From: an uncultured Clostridia bacterium
GTDB taxonomy: Bacteria; Bacillota; Clostridia; TANB77; CAG-508
Assembly: GCA_947625415.1 (NCBI GenBank)
Contig: CANQOG010000010.1
Coordinates: forward strand, 1 to 36,815
Reading direction: 5' to 3'
Length of the DNA stretch: 36,815 nucleotides
Below are positions 23,293 through 32,811 of this stretch, one piece after another. A program made the translations under genes and the position numbers. Every line of letters begins with the position of its first letter. The first letter of the stretch is position 1. The notes under the pieces were generated by a model. That model did no database searches, had not been told where the DNA came from, and worked only from the letters and a program-made list of their open reading frames with translations.

Positions 23293-24645
23293 TTGAAAAA
23301 ATATATTGATTCTAAAAGAGATGAAATAATTGAAGAAGTAAAAAATTTAGTTAGTTTTAAAAGTATTTCAGAAGAAACTGGAAATTTAGAAGCTCCTTTT
23401 GGAGAAGAATGTAAGAAGGCTTTAGACTATATATTAAAGCTTGGAGAGAAGCTAGGATTTAGAACAAAGAACTTGAATGGCTATTGCGGATATATAGAAT
23501 TTGGCGAAGGGGAAGAAATGGTTGGAATTATAGGTCATTTAGATGTTGTTCCAGCTAATATAGAAGATGGTTGGACATCAAACCCATTTAAAGCAGTTGA
23601 AAGAGATGGAAAGCTTTATGGAAGAGGAACTATTGATGATAAAGGACCTGTAATTGCTAGTCTTTATGCTATGAAAGCTGTTTTAGAAACTACAAAAGTT
23701 AGTAAAAGAGTAAGACTTATTTTAGGTTTAAATGAAGAGAAAAATTGGAAATGTATAAATTATTATAAGCAAAATGAAGAAGCTCCGACTATTGGATTTA
23801 GTCCTGATGCAGATTTTCCATGTATTTATGCTGAAAAAGGAATTATAACAGTTAAACTTGAACATGAATTTGAAATTCCAAATTGTGAAATATTGGAAGT
23901 ATCTACTGGAAATAACGCTATTAATGTTGTTCCAAAATATTGTATGATAAGATTAAAATTAGTAAATCCTAAAGATATAGAAAAATTTTCAAATAGAGAT
24001 GGAGTTCATATTGAAAAAATAAGTAAAGATACGATAAGACTTGTTGCTTATGGAAAAGCAAGTCATGCTGCATTTCCTACAATGGGAGAAAATGCAATTA
24101 CAAAATTACTTAAGTATTTAAAGCCAAACTGGTATATAGATAAATTAGATGAGGAAGGATTTTTTGATATAGAATCTCCTCGTTGTTTTGGTGGAGATTC
24201 TACTAAAGATGAAAGTGGTGTCTTAACTTCAAATATTGGAGTTATGAAATATGAAAATGGAAAACTTAAATTATATACAAATTTAAGAGTGCCAGTAAAT
24301 ACTAATTTTGACAAAATAAAAAAATGTTTAGATGAAGTAAAATTAAAAATTCCAGATTTAGAATATGAAATGGAAAATAGTAATACTAAACTTTATGTTG
24401 ATAAAGAGAGCTATTTAGTAAAAACCTTAACTGATATATTTAATGAAGAAACAGGTCTTAATGAACAGCCTATTGCTATTGGTGGAGGAACTTTTGCAAG
24501 AGCTTTTAAAAATTGTGTTTCATTTGGAATGAATTTTCCAGGAGATTTTGATATGTGTCACCAAGTTGATGAATTTGTTGATATAGAGAAACTAATCTTA
24601 AGTAGTAAAATTTATGCTACTGCTATATATAAATTAGCAAAATAA
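23293..24645 (+). CDS. M20 family dipeptidase, PepV-like
   Basis: The product is a 450-residue zinc metallopeptidase of the M20 family, most like PepV-type dipeptidases of Firmicutes. Metal-site motifs are present: GHLDVVPA (His82, Asp84), GRGTIDDKGP (Asp115-Asp116) and NEEK with Glu148-Glu149. The lid-domain segment ASHAAFPTMGENA and the C-terminal GGGTFARAF are family-typical. The start is a TTG at 23293 after GGGGAGG. It is cytoplasmic, as no signal peptide is seen. The precise substrate cannot be read from sequence. It lies between smpB and recG in one direction and is probably part of their transcript. No CGG site occurs. Confidence 0.88.
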   Translation: MKKYIDSKRDEIIEEVKNLVSFKSISEETGNLEAPFGEECKKALDYILKLGEKLGFRTKNLNGYCGYIEFGEGEEMVGIIGHLDVVPANIEDGWTSNPFKAVERDGKLYGRGTIDDKGPVIASLYAMKAVLETTKVSKRVRLILGLNEEKNWKCINYYKQNEEAPTIGFSPDADFPCIYAEKGIITVKLEHEFEIPNCEILEVSTGNNAINVVPKYCMIRLKLVNPKDIEKFSNRDGVHIEKISKDTIRLVAYGKASHAAFPTMGENAITKLLKYLKPNWYIDKLDEEGFFDIESPRCFGGDSTKDESGVLTSNIGVMKYENGKLKLYTNLRVPVNTNFDKIKKCLDEVKLKIPDLEYEMENSNTKLYVDKESYLVKTLTDIFNEETGLNEQPIAIGGGTFARAFKNCVSFGMNFPGDFDMCHQVDEFVDIEKLILSSKIYATAIYKLAK

Positions 24646-24666
24646 AGTAATGTAAGAGGAATACTA

Positions 24667-26716
24667 ATGGTAGATTTAGAAAAAAATGTTCAATACATTA
24701 AAGGAGTGGGACCTAATCGTGTTGCTCTTTTAAAAAAACTTCAAATAGAAACTTTAGAAGATTTAATAACTTTTTTTCCAAGAGATTATGAAGATAGAAG
24801 CAAACCTAAAATGATTTCAGATTTAGTTGATGGAGAAGAAGCTTTAATTAGTTGTTATCCTGTTGGAAGAATGAGTGAGATAAGAATTAAACCTAATATG
24901 GTGCTTTGTAAATTACTTGCGCGTGATGAAACAGGTGGTATTGAGCTTGTCTGGTATAATCAAACATACCTTAAAAATAATTTTACTACTGATAAAAGAT
25001 ATACTTTTTATGGAAAAGTAAAAATGAAGGGGAAGAGACCAACTATGCAGTCTCCAGTTTATGAGCTAGAAGGAGTGAATGAAAAGACTGGAAAAATAGT
25101 TCCAATTTATCCATTAACGCAAAAGCTTTCTCAAAATACTCTTCGAAAAATAATTGAAAATGGAATTAATGAAGCTTATGGAAGACTAGATGAAACGCTT
25201 CCAGAATATATTATAAATAAATATAATTTAGAAAATATAAATACTGCTATAAAACAAATACATTTTCCAGATAATTTTTTGGAATTTAATAGAGCTAGAA
25301 GGAGATTAGTTTTTGAAGAGCTTTTTTCAATGCAACTTGCTCTTTTAAAATTAAAAAATAAATATGATGTAAATAAACAGGGAATTTGTTTTGACAAAAA
25401 TATTAAAATGTCTGATGTCATAAATGATTTACCATATAGCTTAACAAGAGCTCAAGAAAAAGTTTTAGAAGAAATAAACAGTGATATGGAAAGCTCAAAG
25501 CCTATGAATAGACTTCTTCAAGGTGATGTTGGTTCTGGAAAAACTGTAGTTTCTGAAATTGCTACATATAAATGTGTAAAAAGTGGTTATCAAGCTGTTA
25601 TTATGGCGCCTACTGCAATTTTAGCTGGACAACATTTAGAATCGTTTTCGGAGATTTTAGGCAAATATGGAATAAGATGTGAGCTTTTAGTTAGTGGAAT
25701 AACTAAAAAAGAAAAAGAAGGAATTTTAGAAAGATTAAAAAATGGTGAAATTGATGTATTAATTGGAACTCATGCGGTTTTTGAAGATAATGTTGAGTTC
25801 AAAAATCTTGGGCTTGTTGTAACAGATGAGCAACATAGGTTTGGAGTTCGTCAAAGAGCAAAACTTGTTCAAAAAGGTGAGACTCCTGATGTTTTAGTTA
25901 TGACAGCAACTCCAATTCCTAGAACATTAGCAATTATTTTATATGGAGATTTGGATATTTCTGTTATAGATGAACTTCCTCCAAATAGAAAACCAATTGA
26001 AACATATACTGTAACAAAAGATTTAGAGCCAAGAGTTGACAGTTTTATTTCTAAACAAATTGCTGAAAAAAGGCAGTGTTACATAGTTTGTCCATTAGTT
26101 GAAGAAAATGAAGAAATGGACTTAAAGTCAGCTGTTGAACTTGCAAAAAAATATAAGGAAATTATCTTTCCAAATTATAGAGTAGAATGTTTACATGGAA
26201 GAATGAAGCCAAAAGAAAAAGATGAGATAATGGAAAGATTTAAAAATGGTGAAATTGATATTTTAGTTTCTACAACAGTTATAGAAGTAGGAGTAAATGT
26301 TCCAAATGCGAATATAATGGTAATAGAAAATGCTGAAAGGTTTGGACTTGCTCAACTTCATCAGTTAAGAGGAAGAGTAGGACGTGGTGATTATCAGTCA
26401 TATTGTATTTTGAAATATCAAGGAAATTCTAGAATTATTCAAGAGAGAATGAATGTTATTAGAAATTCAAATGATGGATTTGTTATTTCTGAAAAGGATT
26501 TAGAGCTTCGTGGGTCTCGGAGAATTTTTTGGAACAAAACAACATGGTATTCCAGAATTTAAAATTGCAAATTTATTTACAGATATTGAGATATTAAGAC
26601 AAGTTCAGGCGATTGTAATAGAGATTTTAAGTAAAGACCCAAACTTAGAAAAGCCAGAAAATAGAGTCTTACAAAAGGTTGTAGAAAATAAATTTAAAAA
26701 TAGAATTGAAATTTAA
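24667..26716 (+). CDS. recG: RecG branch-migration helicase, one CGG site
   Basis: RecG reverses stalled replication forks and migrates Holliday junctions. The joined protein is 682 residues, the same as in Bacillus subtilis. The wedge domain is N-terminal, Walker A is [10 protein letters not shown] (about residue 288), the Walker B box is [11 protein letters not shown], and later motifs are [24 protein letters not shown] and QLRGRVGRG. The frame breaks at the CGG at 26518-26520: KDLELRGS is followed by CGGA, and skipping C gives [20 protein letters not shown], the conserved RecG end. Unshifted reading loses the last 65 residues, including the TRG-linked region. It starts 22 bases after the peptidase gene. 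Confidence 0.95.
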
Positions 26717-26728
26717 GTATTATGTTAC

Positions 26729-26757
26729 TTTACAAATTGAAAAAAATGATGTATTAT
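26729..26757 (+). promoter_or_regulatory. Possible promoter after recG
   Basis: TTTACA (26729-26734) and TATTAT (26752-26757) are 17 bases apart, 39 bases before the small membrane protein. The match is good, but the DNA is AT-rich. Confidence 0.5.
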
Positions 26758-26795
26758 AGAATAACATTATTTTTTGAAAAGAAGAGGATGTCTAA

Positions 26796-26999
26796 ATGCA
26801 AACGTTTATGTTATTTATAGGAGTAATTATTTTAGTAATTGGTGTAAAATTAATATATGATGCGAGAATATTAGTTAACAAATATTTTAGCGTTTCTAAT
26901 CATAATGGCGCAGTGTTATTTTTGAAAATTTTAGGAACTTTATGCGCTATTTGTGGGGCAATACTCATTTCAAAAAATTGGGGAGCAATTATTAATTAA
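26796..26999 (+). CDS. Small membrane protein, unknown
   Basis: The product has 67 residues and two likely membrane helices (about 2-24 and 43-63), with a short polar loop of about 18 residues between them. I do not recognise a family. An AAGAGGATG site precedes the ATG. It is the first gene of a run with the uridine-kinase-like gene, 21 bases apart. No function is assigned. Confidence 0.65.
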   Translation: MQTFMLFIGVIILVIGVKLIYDARILVNKYFSVSNHNGAVLFLKILGTLCAICGAILISKNWGAIIN

Positions 27000-27020
27000 A
27001 GAACAGGAGAGGAAATACTT

Positions 27021-28649
27021 ATGAAAATTGTTTATGATAATAAAGCTTATGATGTTAAAGAGGGAATAGCGTTAAGAGATGCTTTATCTGACGTAGTTCC
27101 AAAAAATGCTATTGCTGCAAGATATAATAATGAAATTTCATCATTAAATGGTCCAATAGATAAAGATGGAAAAATAGAATTTTTAGATAGAACAACAAAA
27201 GATGGTAGAGATATTTATATTAGAGGACTTTTATATTTAACTTGTATGGCTGTTGAGAGGCTTTATCCACATTCAAAGTTTAAGGTAGATTATCAGTTAT
27301 CAAATGCCATGTTTTGTGATTTTGATGATATGGAAGTAACTGATGAAGTTGCTATAAATATTAAAACTGAAATGGATAAAATTATAAGAAGTAATATTCC
27401 AATAATTAAGAAAATTATGACACCTGAAGAAGCTGAAAAGTTTTATAAAGATGAAGATTCTGTTAGAGGAAAACTTCAACTAAATGTTGGCAAAGAAAAG
27501 GTTTCTTTATATTATTGTGAAGAGTATTTTAATTATTTTTATGGAACTATGCCAATATCTACTGGATTTGCTGAAATTTATGATATTTCAAAATATCATG
27601 GGGGAATTTTAGTTAGATATCCATCTACAACAGAACCTAACTATCTTCCAAAGCTTGTTGATTCTTTAAAACTTGCTTCTGCTCTTAATGAATATGATGA
27701 AATTTATAAGATTTTGGGAGTTAATACTGTTTATAAGTTAAATAAGAAAATTAGAGAAGGAAAAGAAAAAGAGCTAATTTTATTTTCAGAAGCTTTACAT
27801 GAAAAGAAAATTGCTGAAATTGCTGAAAAAATTAAAGAACGTGGAAATGTTAGAATGGTTTTAATCGCTGGTCCTTCTTCTTCTGGCAAAACAACCTTTG
27901 CTGGAAAGCTTGGAATGGGTTTAAGAGTTCATGGAATTAAGCCTGTTACGATTTCTGTTGATAATTATTTTGTTGAAAGAGAAAATAATCCAAAAGATGA
28001 AAAAGGAGAATACGATTTTGAACGTATTGAGGCTCTTGATTTAGATTTATTAAATAATCAATTAGTAAAATTATTAAATGGAGAAGAGGTTAGTCTTCCT
28101 ACATTTGATTTTAAAACTGGTCATAAACAATATCTTGGAAATAAATTAAAACTTGAGAAAGATCAAGTAATTGTTATGGAGGGAATTCATTGCTTGAATG
28201 ACAGACTTACAAGTTTAATTCCACCTGAAAATAAATTTAAAATTTATATTAGTGATTTAACAGTTTTAAATATTGATTATTATAATAGAATTTCAACTAC
28301 TGATACAAGACTTATAAGAAGAATTGTTAGAGATAATAATTTTAGAAATTATACAGCTTTACATACTCTTAATATGTGGTATTCTGTTAATCGTGGTGAG
28401 CAAAAGTATATTTTTCCTTATCAAGAAGAAGCTGATATTATGTTCAATTCTTCAATTATATATGAAATTTCAGTTTTGAAAAAATATGCAGTTCCACTTT
28501 TACAGGAAATTCCAAATACTGAACCTGTATATAGTGAAGCAAGAAGGCTTCTTGCAATGTTTCAATATTTTGATGATATGGATGATAGTCTAATTCCAAA
28601 TAATTCTCTAATAAGAGAATTTATAGGTGGAAGCATATTTGAGGGGTAA
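27021..28649 (+). CDS. Uridine kinase-like nucleoside kinase with TGS-type N-terminus
   Basis: The product has 542 residues and three parts. About residues 1-60 resemble a TGS/ubiquitin-like domain (KIVYDNKAYDVKEGIALRDA). About 60-270 resemble the second additional domain of threonyl-tRNA synthetase. The rest is a phosphoribulokinase/uridine-kinase P-loop domain, with Walker A GPSSSGKTTFAGKLG near residue 284 and ISVDNYFVERENNP. This combination is a known uncharacterised family in Clostridia. Phosphorylation of a nucleoside or similar small molecule is plausible; the substrate is not known. AGGAGAGG precedes the ATG at 27021. No CGG site occurs. Confidence 0.85.
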   Translation: MKIVYDNKAYDVKEGIALRDALSDVVPKNAIAARYNNEISSLNGPIDKDGKIEFLDRTTKDGRDIYIRGLLYLTCMAVERLYPHSKFKVDYQLSNAMFCDFDDMEVTDEVAINIKTEMDKIIRSNIPIIKKIMTPEEAEKFYKDEDSVRGKLQLNVGKEKVSLYYCEEYFNYFYGTMPISTGFAEIYDISKYHGGILVRYPSTTEPNYLPKLVDSLKLASALNEYDEIYKILGVNTVYKLNKKIREGKEKELILFSEALHEKKIAEIAEKIKERGNVRMVLIAGPSSSGKTTFAGKLGMGLRVHGIKPVTISVDNYFVERENNPKDEKGEYDFERIEALDLDLLNNQLVKLLNGEEVSLPTFDFKTGHKQYLGNKLKLEKDQVIVMEGIHCLNDRLTSLIPPENKFKIYISDLTVLNIDYYNRISTTDTRLIRRIVRDNNFRNYTALHTLNMWYSVNRGEQKYIFPYQEEADIMFNSSIIYEISVLKKYAVPLLQEIPNTEPVYSEARRLLAMFQYFDDMDDSLIPNNSLIREFIGGSIFEG

Positions 28650-28685
28650 TTTTGTTAATTATTTGAAGAAAAAAGAGGAATAATA

Positions 28686-28983
28686 ATGTTTAAAGTAATT
28701 GACGAAGGTTTTATTTGTGAAAATTGTGGAAGAAAAGTGGAGCCTCTTGGTTATTCATGTAGGAATCATTGTCCATATTGCTTATATTCAAAGCATGTTG
28801 ATATTGAGCCTCGGTGACCGTGCTCAAAGTTGTCATGGACTTTTGGAGCCTATTGGAATCGAAACAAACAAAAAAGGGTATATTATAATTTTTAAGTGTA
28901 AAAAATGTGGAGAAACAAGAAAAAATAAAGTTGCTGAAGATGATGATATGAATAAAATTATAGAGCTTTCAGCAAGACATTAA
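28686..28983 (+). CDS. RNHCP-domain zinc-ribbon protein, one CGG site
   Basis: The joined product is 98 residues. CENCGRK (Cys-X2-Cys) is followed by YSCRNHCPYCLYSKHVD, containing the RNHCP signature, and near the C-terminus by FKCKKCGETRKNKVAEDDD. These are zinc-binding knuckles typical of the RNHCP family, whose role is unknown. The frame breaks at the CGG at 28812-28814: HVDIEP is followed by CGGT, and skipping C gives GDRAQSCHGLLEPIGI. In the unshifted frame the next codon is TGA, so translation would end at once, leaving 43 residues. AGAGGAATA precedes the ATG. It lies between the kinase gene and argS, in the same direction. Confidence 0.85.
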
Positions 28984-29030
28984 AGTTGTTTCTACTAAAA
29001 ATGTTTTAAGAAAATGAAAGAGAGGTTAAA

Positions 29031-30752
29031 ATGCTCGACTTTAAAGAAATAATTGCAGAAAAGATTTCAAATTTAATTAATGTAGATATAGAGGAAATTA
29101 AGGGATATATTGAAATTCCACCAGACAAAAATATGGGAGATTATGCGTTTCCTTGTTTTAGATTAGCTAAAACTTTGAAAAAAGCTCCTCCAGCTATAGC
29201 TGAAGAATTAAAAGAAAATATTTCAATAGATGAAAATTTAATTTCACATTTTGAAGTTCAAGGTGGATATTTGAATTTTTTTGTAAATCCTAAAGTTTTA
29301 GTAAAAAATGTTTTACAAGAAATTGATAAATTAAAGGAAAATTATGGTTCTACAGAAACTGATAGAAATAAGAATAGTGTTAAAAGTATAATTGTAGAAT
29401 ATTCTTCTCCAAATATAGCAAAACCTTTTCATATTGGTCATTTAAGAAATACTATTATTGGAAATTGCTTATATAAAGTTTATAAATTTTTAGGATATAA
29501 TGTAACTGGAATAAATCATCTTGGAGATTATGGAACACAGTTTGGAAAGCTTATTGAAGGCTATAAGAGATGGGGAGATGAATATAATATTTCTGAAGAC
29601 CCTATAAATGAGCTTATGAAAATTTATATTAGAATCAACGAGTGTTGTGAAGAAAATGAAGAGGTTTTAGAAGCTTGTAGAGAAAATTTTAAAAAGCTTG
29701 AAGATGGTGATGACTACTGTGTTGAACTTTGGAATTGGTTTAAAGAAGAAAGTTTGAAGGAATTTAATAGAATTTATGACTTACTTGGCGTAAAATTTGA
29801 TTCTCTAAATGGAGAATCTTTCTATACTGATAAAATGGCTGAAATTGAAGAGATACTAGATAAAAAGAAAGTGACAAAAATATCACAAGGAGCTAAAATT
29901 GTTGATTTAGAAGATAAAGGTTTAGGAGTTTGTATGATTCGTAAATCAAATGGTTCAACGATTTATGCTACAAGAGATTTAGCTGCTATAAAATATAGAG
30001 CAGATACTTATAATTTTGATAAATGCTTATATGTTGTTGCTTATGAGCAAGCTTTACATTTTAAACAAATATTTGAAGTTGCTAAATTTTTAGGAATTCC
30101 TGAAAAATGTGTTAATGGTTTAGAGCATGTTCAATATGGAATGACAAGACTTGCAACAGGAAAGATGTCTACAAGAGAAGGAACAGCAATAAAAGTTCAA
30201 GATTTGTTAGAAGAAGCAATTTCAAGAACTATGAAAATTATTGAAGAAAAAAATCCTGATATGAATGAAAAAGAAGAAAATGCCAAAAAAATTGGAATTG
30301 GAGCGGTTGTATTTAATAACTTAAGTAATACTATTATAAAAGACCAAGTTTTTGATTGGAATAATGTTTTGAGTTTTCAAGGAGATACAGGTCCATATAT
30401 TCAATATGTTTATGTTAGAACAAAAGGTATTTTAGAAAATTTAGATTTTGTTCCAAATTTTGAAGAGATTGATGTAAATTGTTTGCTAGATTCTAGCGCA
30501 ATAGATGTTGTTGCAACATTATATAAATTTGGAGATGTTTTAAAATCTGTTACAGATAAAAATGAGCCATCACTTTTAGCTAGATTTTTATTAGAACTTG
30601 CTCAAAAGTATACAATTTTTTATAATGAAGATAAAGTTTTAGTAGATGATGAAAAAGTTAAAAATGCTAGAGCATATTTAACATATTGTGTTCAACTAAT
30701 TATAAAAATTGGTTGCAATTTGCTTGGTATGGAAATGCCATCAAAAATGTAA
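29031..30752 (+). CDS. argS: Arginyl-tRNA synthetase
   Basis: ArgS charges tRNA-Arg with arginine. The protein is 573 residues, typical of class I ArgS. It has the N-terminal tRNA-binding domain, HIGH motif in KPFHIGHLRNT (near residue 133), the KMS loop as GKMSTREG (near 378), and a DALR-type C-terminal anticodon-binding domain. A purine-rich AGAGAGG precedes the ATG. There are no internal CGG sites. Its presence is relevant to the decoding anomaly, because arginine tRNAs for the other CGN codons are still needed: CGT and CGA are read as arginine here. Nothing in the sequence shows altered specificity. Confidence 0.95.
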   Translation: MLDFKEIIAEKISNLINVDIEEIKGYIEIPPDKNMGDYAFPCFRLAKTLKKAPPAIAEELKENISIDENLISHFEVQGGYLNFFVNPKVLVKNVLQEIDKLKENYGSTETDRNKNSVKSIIVEYSSPNIAKPFHIGHLRNTIIGNCLYKVYKFLGYNVTGINHLGDYGTQFGKLIEGYKRWGDEYNISEDPINELMKIYIRINECCEENEEVLEACRENFKKLEDGDDYCVELWNWFKEESLKEFNRIYDLLGVKFDSLNGESFYTDKMAEIEEILDKKKVTKISQGAKIVDLEDKGLGVCMIRKSNGSTIYATRDLAAIKYRADTYNFDKCLYVVAYEQALHFKQIFEVAKFLGIPEKCVNGLEHVQYGMTRLATGKMSTREGTAIKVQDLLEEAISRTMKIIEEKNPDMNEKEENAKKIGIGAVVFNNLSNTIIKDQVFDWNNVLSFQGDTGPYIQYVYVRTKGILENLDFVPNFEEIDVNCLLDSSAIDVVATLYKFGDVLKSVTDKNEPSLLARFLLELAQKYTIFYNEDKVLVDDEKVKNARAYLTYCVQLIIKIGCNLLGMEMPSKM

Positions 30753-30759
30753 AAATAAA

Positions 30760-30790
30760 AAACTTCACTTATTTTTTAAGTGAAGTTTAT
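30760..30790 (+). terminator. argS terminator, upstream copy of a 37-base repeat
   Basis: AAACTTCACTTA (30760-30771) pairs with TAAGTGAAGTTT (30777-30788) around a TTTTT loop. The 37 bases from 30754 to 30790 recur identically at 31377-31413. Confidence 0.85.
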
Positions 30791-30796
30791 ATTTTA

Positions 30797-30825
30797 TTGA
30801 CAATGTAAATAAAAAATGATACAAT
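30797..30825 (+). promoter_or_regulatory. Promoter of the toxin-antitoxin pair
   Basis: A perfect TTGACA (30797-30802) and TACAAT (30820-30825) are 17 bases apart, directly after the argS terminator. The antitoxin itself probably represses here, as in RelB systems. Confidence 0.75.
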
Positions 30826-30858
30826 GTATATAATATTATTGAAAGGAAGTGCATTTAT

Positions 30859-31125
30859 ATGGCTCAAACAAACATTAATATTAGAATGGATGAGGAATTA
30901 AAAAAACAATTTGAAGAATTTTGCTCTAATATAGGAATGAGTATGACAACTGCGATTTGTGTTTTTGCAAAAATGGCTGTGAAGGAACAGAAGATACCTT
31001 TTGAAATTGTTGCAGATCCTTTTTATAATCTTACCAATATAGAAAGATTAAAAAAAGCAGTTAAAGATGTTGAAAATGGAAAAGTAACAGTTCATGATAT
31101 AATAGAGGTTGAAGAAGATGAATAA
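30859..31125 (+). CDS. RelB/DinJ-family antitoxin
   Basis: The product has 88 residues. The N-terminus NINIRMDEELKKQFEEFC and SMTTAICVFAKMAVKEQKIPF form the ribbon-helix-helix pattern of RelB/DinJ antitoxins, which bind operator DNA. The acidic C-terminus (EVEEDE) is the likely toxin-neutralising tail. GAAAGGAAGTG precedes the ATG. The last eight bases overlap the toxin start at 31118, which ensures coupled translation. Its own promoter lies immediately upstream. Confidence 0.88.
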   Translation: MAQTNINIRMDEELKKQFEEFCSNIGMSMTTAICVFAKMAVKEQKIPFEIVADPFYNLTNIERLKKAVKDVENGKVTVHDIIEVEEDE

Positions 31126-31381
31126 GGCTTGGCAAGATGATGCTTGGGAAGATTATTTATATTGGCAAATGCAAGACAAAAAAACACTAAAGAAAATAAA
31201 TCAGTTATTAAAAGATATTGATAGAAATCCTTATGATGGAATTGGAAAACCAGAGCCGTTATTAGGAGAGCTTTCAGGATATTGGAGTAGAAGAATTGAT
31301 GATAAAAATAGAATTGTGTATAAAATAAAAGATAATCAAATTGTTATTATTCAATGTGGTTCGCATTATAGAGATAAATAA
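31118..31381 (+). CDS. YoeB/Txe-family mRNA endonuclease toxin
   Basis: The product has 87 residues, the usual size. YoeB toxins cut mRNA at the ribosomal A site. The start AWEDYLYWQ, the core RRIDDKNRIVYKI and the C-terminal CGSHYRDK, with the catalytic His-Tyr pair, are clear family marks. I chose ATG 31118, since this gives MNKAWQDDAWEDYLYWQ and overlaps the antitoxin end. An upstream TTG at 31109 would add three residues. The toxin is expected to be inactive while bound to the RelB-type partner. The module is flanked by identical terminators, which suggests insertion by recombination. Confidence 0.9.
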   Translation: MNKAWQDDAWEDYLYWQMQDKKTLKKINQLLKDIDRNPYDGIGKPEPLLGELSGYWSRRIDDKNRIVYKIKDNQIVIIQCGSHYRDK

Positions 31382-31382
31382 A

Positions 31383-31413
31383 AAACTTCACTTATTTTTT
31401 AAGTGAAGTTTAT
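31383..31413. terminator. Toxin terminator, second copy of the 37-base repeat
   Basis: AAACTTCACTTA (31383-31394) pairs with TAAGTGAAGTTT (31400-31411). It matches the copy after argS and includes the spoVAE stop codon on the minus strand. It probably ends transcripts from both sides. Confidence 0.85.
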
Positions 31414-31778
31414 TGTTTTTTAATTTTTGGTTTTGAGACAAGAGAGGCAATGTAGCCGAAAAAGACTGCACTTGCAATTCCTGCACTTGCTGATTTAACT
31501 CCTCCAATAAAAGCTCCAATAAAGCCTGAATTTTTAACTTCTTGAATAGCGCCTTTTGAAAGAAGACTTCCAAAGCCAGTTAAAGGAACTGTTGCACCAC
31601 AACCAGCAAAATCTATTAGTTTTTGATAAATTCCAAGACCACCTAGAATTGCTCCAGTGGTTACAAATGCAACTAAAATCCTTGCTGGAGTTAATTTTGT
31701 TTTATCTATTAAAATTTGTCCTATAATACAGATTAAGCCACCAACCAAAAAGGCTTTTAATACCATAAACCAGTCCAT
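31410..31778 (-). CDS. spoVAE: SpoVAE-type spore membrane protein
   Basis: The product has 122 residues and several hydrophobic helices. The segments FLVGGLICIIGQILID, TPARILVAFVTTGAILGGLG and CGATVPLTGFGSLLSKG mark the SpoVAC/SpoVAEb family. SpoVA proteins form the channel that moves dipicolinic acid into and out of the spore core. It is the last gene of the minus-strand dodecin-spoVAC-spoVAD-spoVAE run, 11 bases after spoVAD. GGAG precedes the ATG. No CGG site occurs. The stop codon lies inside the terminator repeat. Confidence 0.9.
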   Translation of the reverse strand: MDWFMVLKAFLVGGLICIIGQILIDKTKLTPARILVAFVTTGAILGGLGIYQKLIDFAGCGATVPLTGFGSLLSKGAIQEVKNSGFIGAFIGGVKSASAGIASAVFFGYIASLVSKPKIKKQ

Positions 31779-31789
31779 AAATCTCCTTT

Positions 31790-32797
31790 CTATACCTCAA
31801 TTGAAATCGCATGAGCAATTCCGAGGAATAGTCTCACCTTGTTGTGATGTTAATGCATTTGTTAAAGCTCCTGTTGCTATTAGAAGAATTTTCTTTAATT
31901 CTCCTGATTTTATTTGATTATAAATATATCCACTAAAAACACTTGCAATACAGCCACATCCAGAACCGTCCAGAGTGAGTATCTTGTTTTTCTTTATCAA
32001 AAATTAAAACTCCACAGTCTTGGTAATTTTTGGAAATATCGAACCCTTTTTGACTTGCTAAATCTGTTAATATATCTTTTCCAATATAGCCTAAATCACC
32101 TGTAAAAATGGCATCATAATAATCTGGATTTCTACTAGTATCATTAAAATGAGTTAAAAGTGTATCAAGAGCTGCGCCTGCCATGGCAGCACCCATATTT
32201 GCTGAATCTTTTATTCCCATATCAATAATTTTACCAGGTGTTAAAGTTCTTATAAAAGGCCCATTACCATCTTTTATTAAAGTTGTAGCTCCTGCTCCCG
32301 TCACAGTCCATTGAGCAGATGGTGGTCTTTGATTTCCAAGTTCTAATGGAAAACGAAATTGTTTTTCAGCACTACAGAAATGACTTGAACAAGCACATAG
32401 AACATTGCTTGCAAATCCACCGTCAATCATCATACTTCCTAAAAGATTTGTTTCTACAAATGTTGAACAAGCTCCAAAGACTCCAAAAAATGGAATATTT
32501 AAGTTTTTCAAACCAAAACTTGATGTTGTACATTGATTTATTAAATCACCAGCTAAACAAAAATCAATTTGATTTGGCGAAAGATTAGATTTATTAAGAA
32601 CAAGTTCAGAAGTTTCTTTAATAAATTTACTTTCAGCTTTTTCCCAAGAATCTTCACCCCAAAATTCATCATCAATACATTTGTCAAAAAATTTTGAAAG
32701 AGGTCCTTGTTTTTCCTTTGGACCGCACTATACATGCGGTATTTAAAATTGAAACATTTCCATCTAAATTATATGTTTGATTTCCAACTTTTTTCAT
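31790..32797 (-). CDS. spoVAD: SpoVAD, three CGG sites
   Basis: SpoVAD is the soluble SpoVA subunit with a thiolase-like fold that binds dipicolinic acid. The joined protein is 334 residues, close to the 338 of Bacillus subtilis. It starts MKKVGNQTYNLDGNVSILNT, and FFGVFGACSTFVE is its thiolase-like active-site region. Three frame breaks occur, read on the minus strand. CGGT at 32725 restores GPKEKQGPLSKFFD. CGGT at 31968 restores HSGGSGCGCIASVFSGYI. CGGA at 31823 restores PGIAHAISIEV and the stop. All three are needed; without any shift the product ends soon after residue 25. An AGGAGA precedes the ATG. It lies 14 bases after spoVAC. Confidence 0.94.
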
Positions 32798-32811
32798 CTG
32801 TTCTCCTTTCA

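Noticed and set aside
32553-32735. Minus-strand open frame over the start of spoVAD
   Set aside because: It is the wrong frame of SpoVAD; the conserved protein passes through this region after the CGG at 32725.
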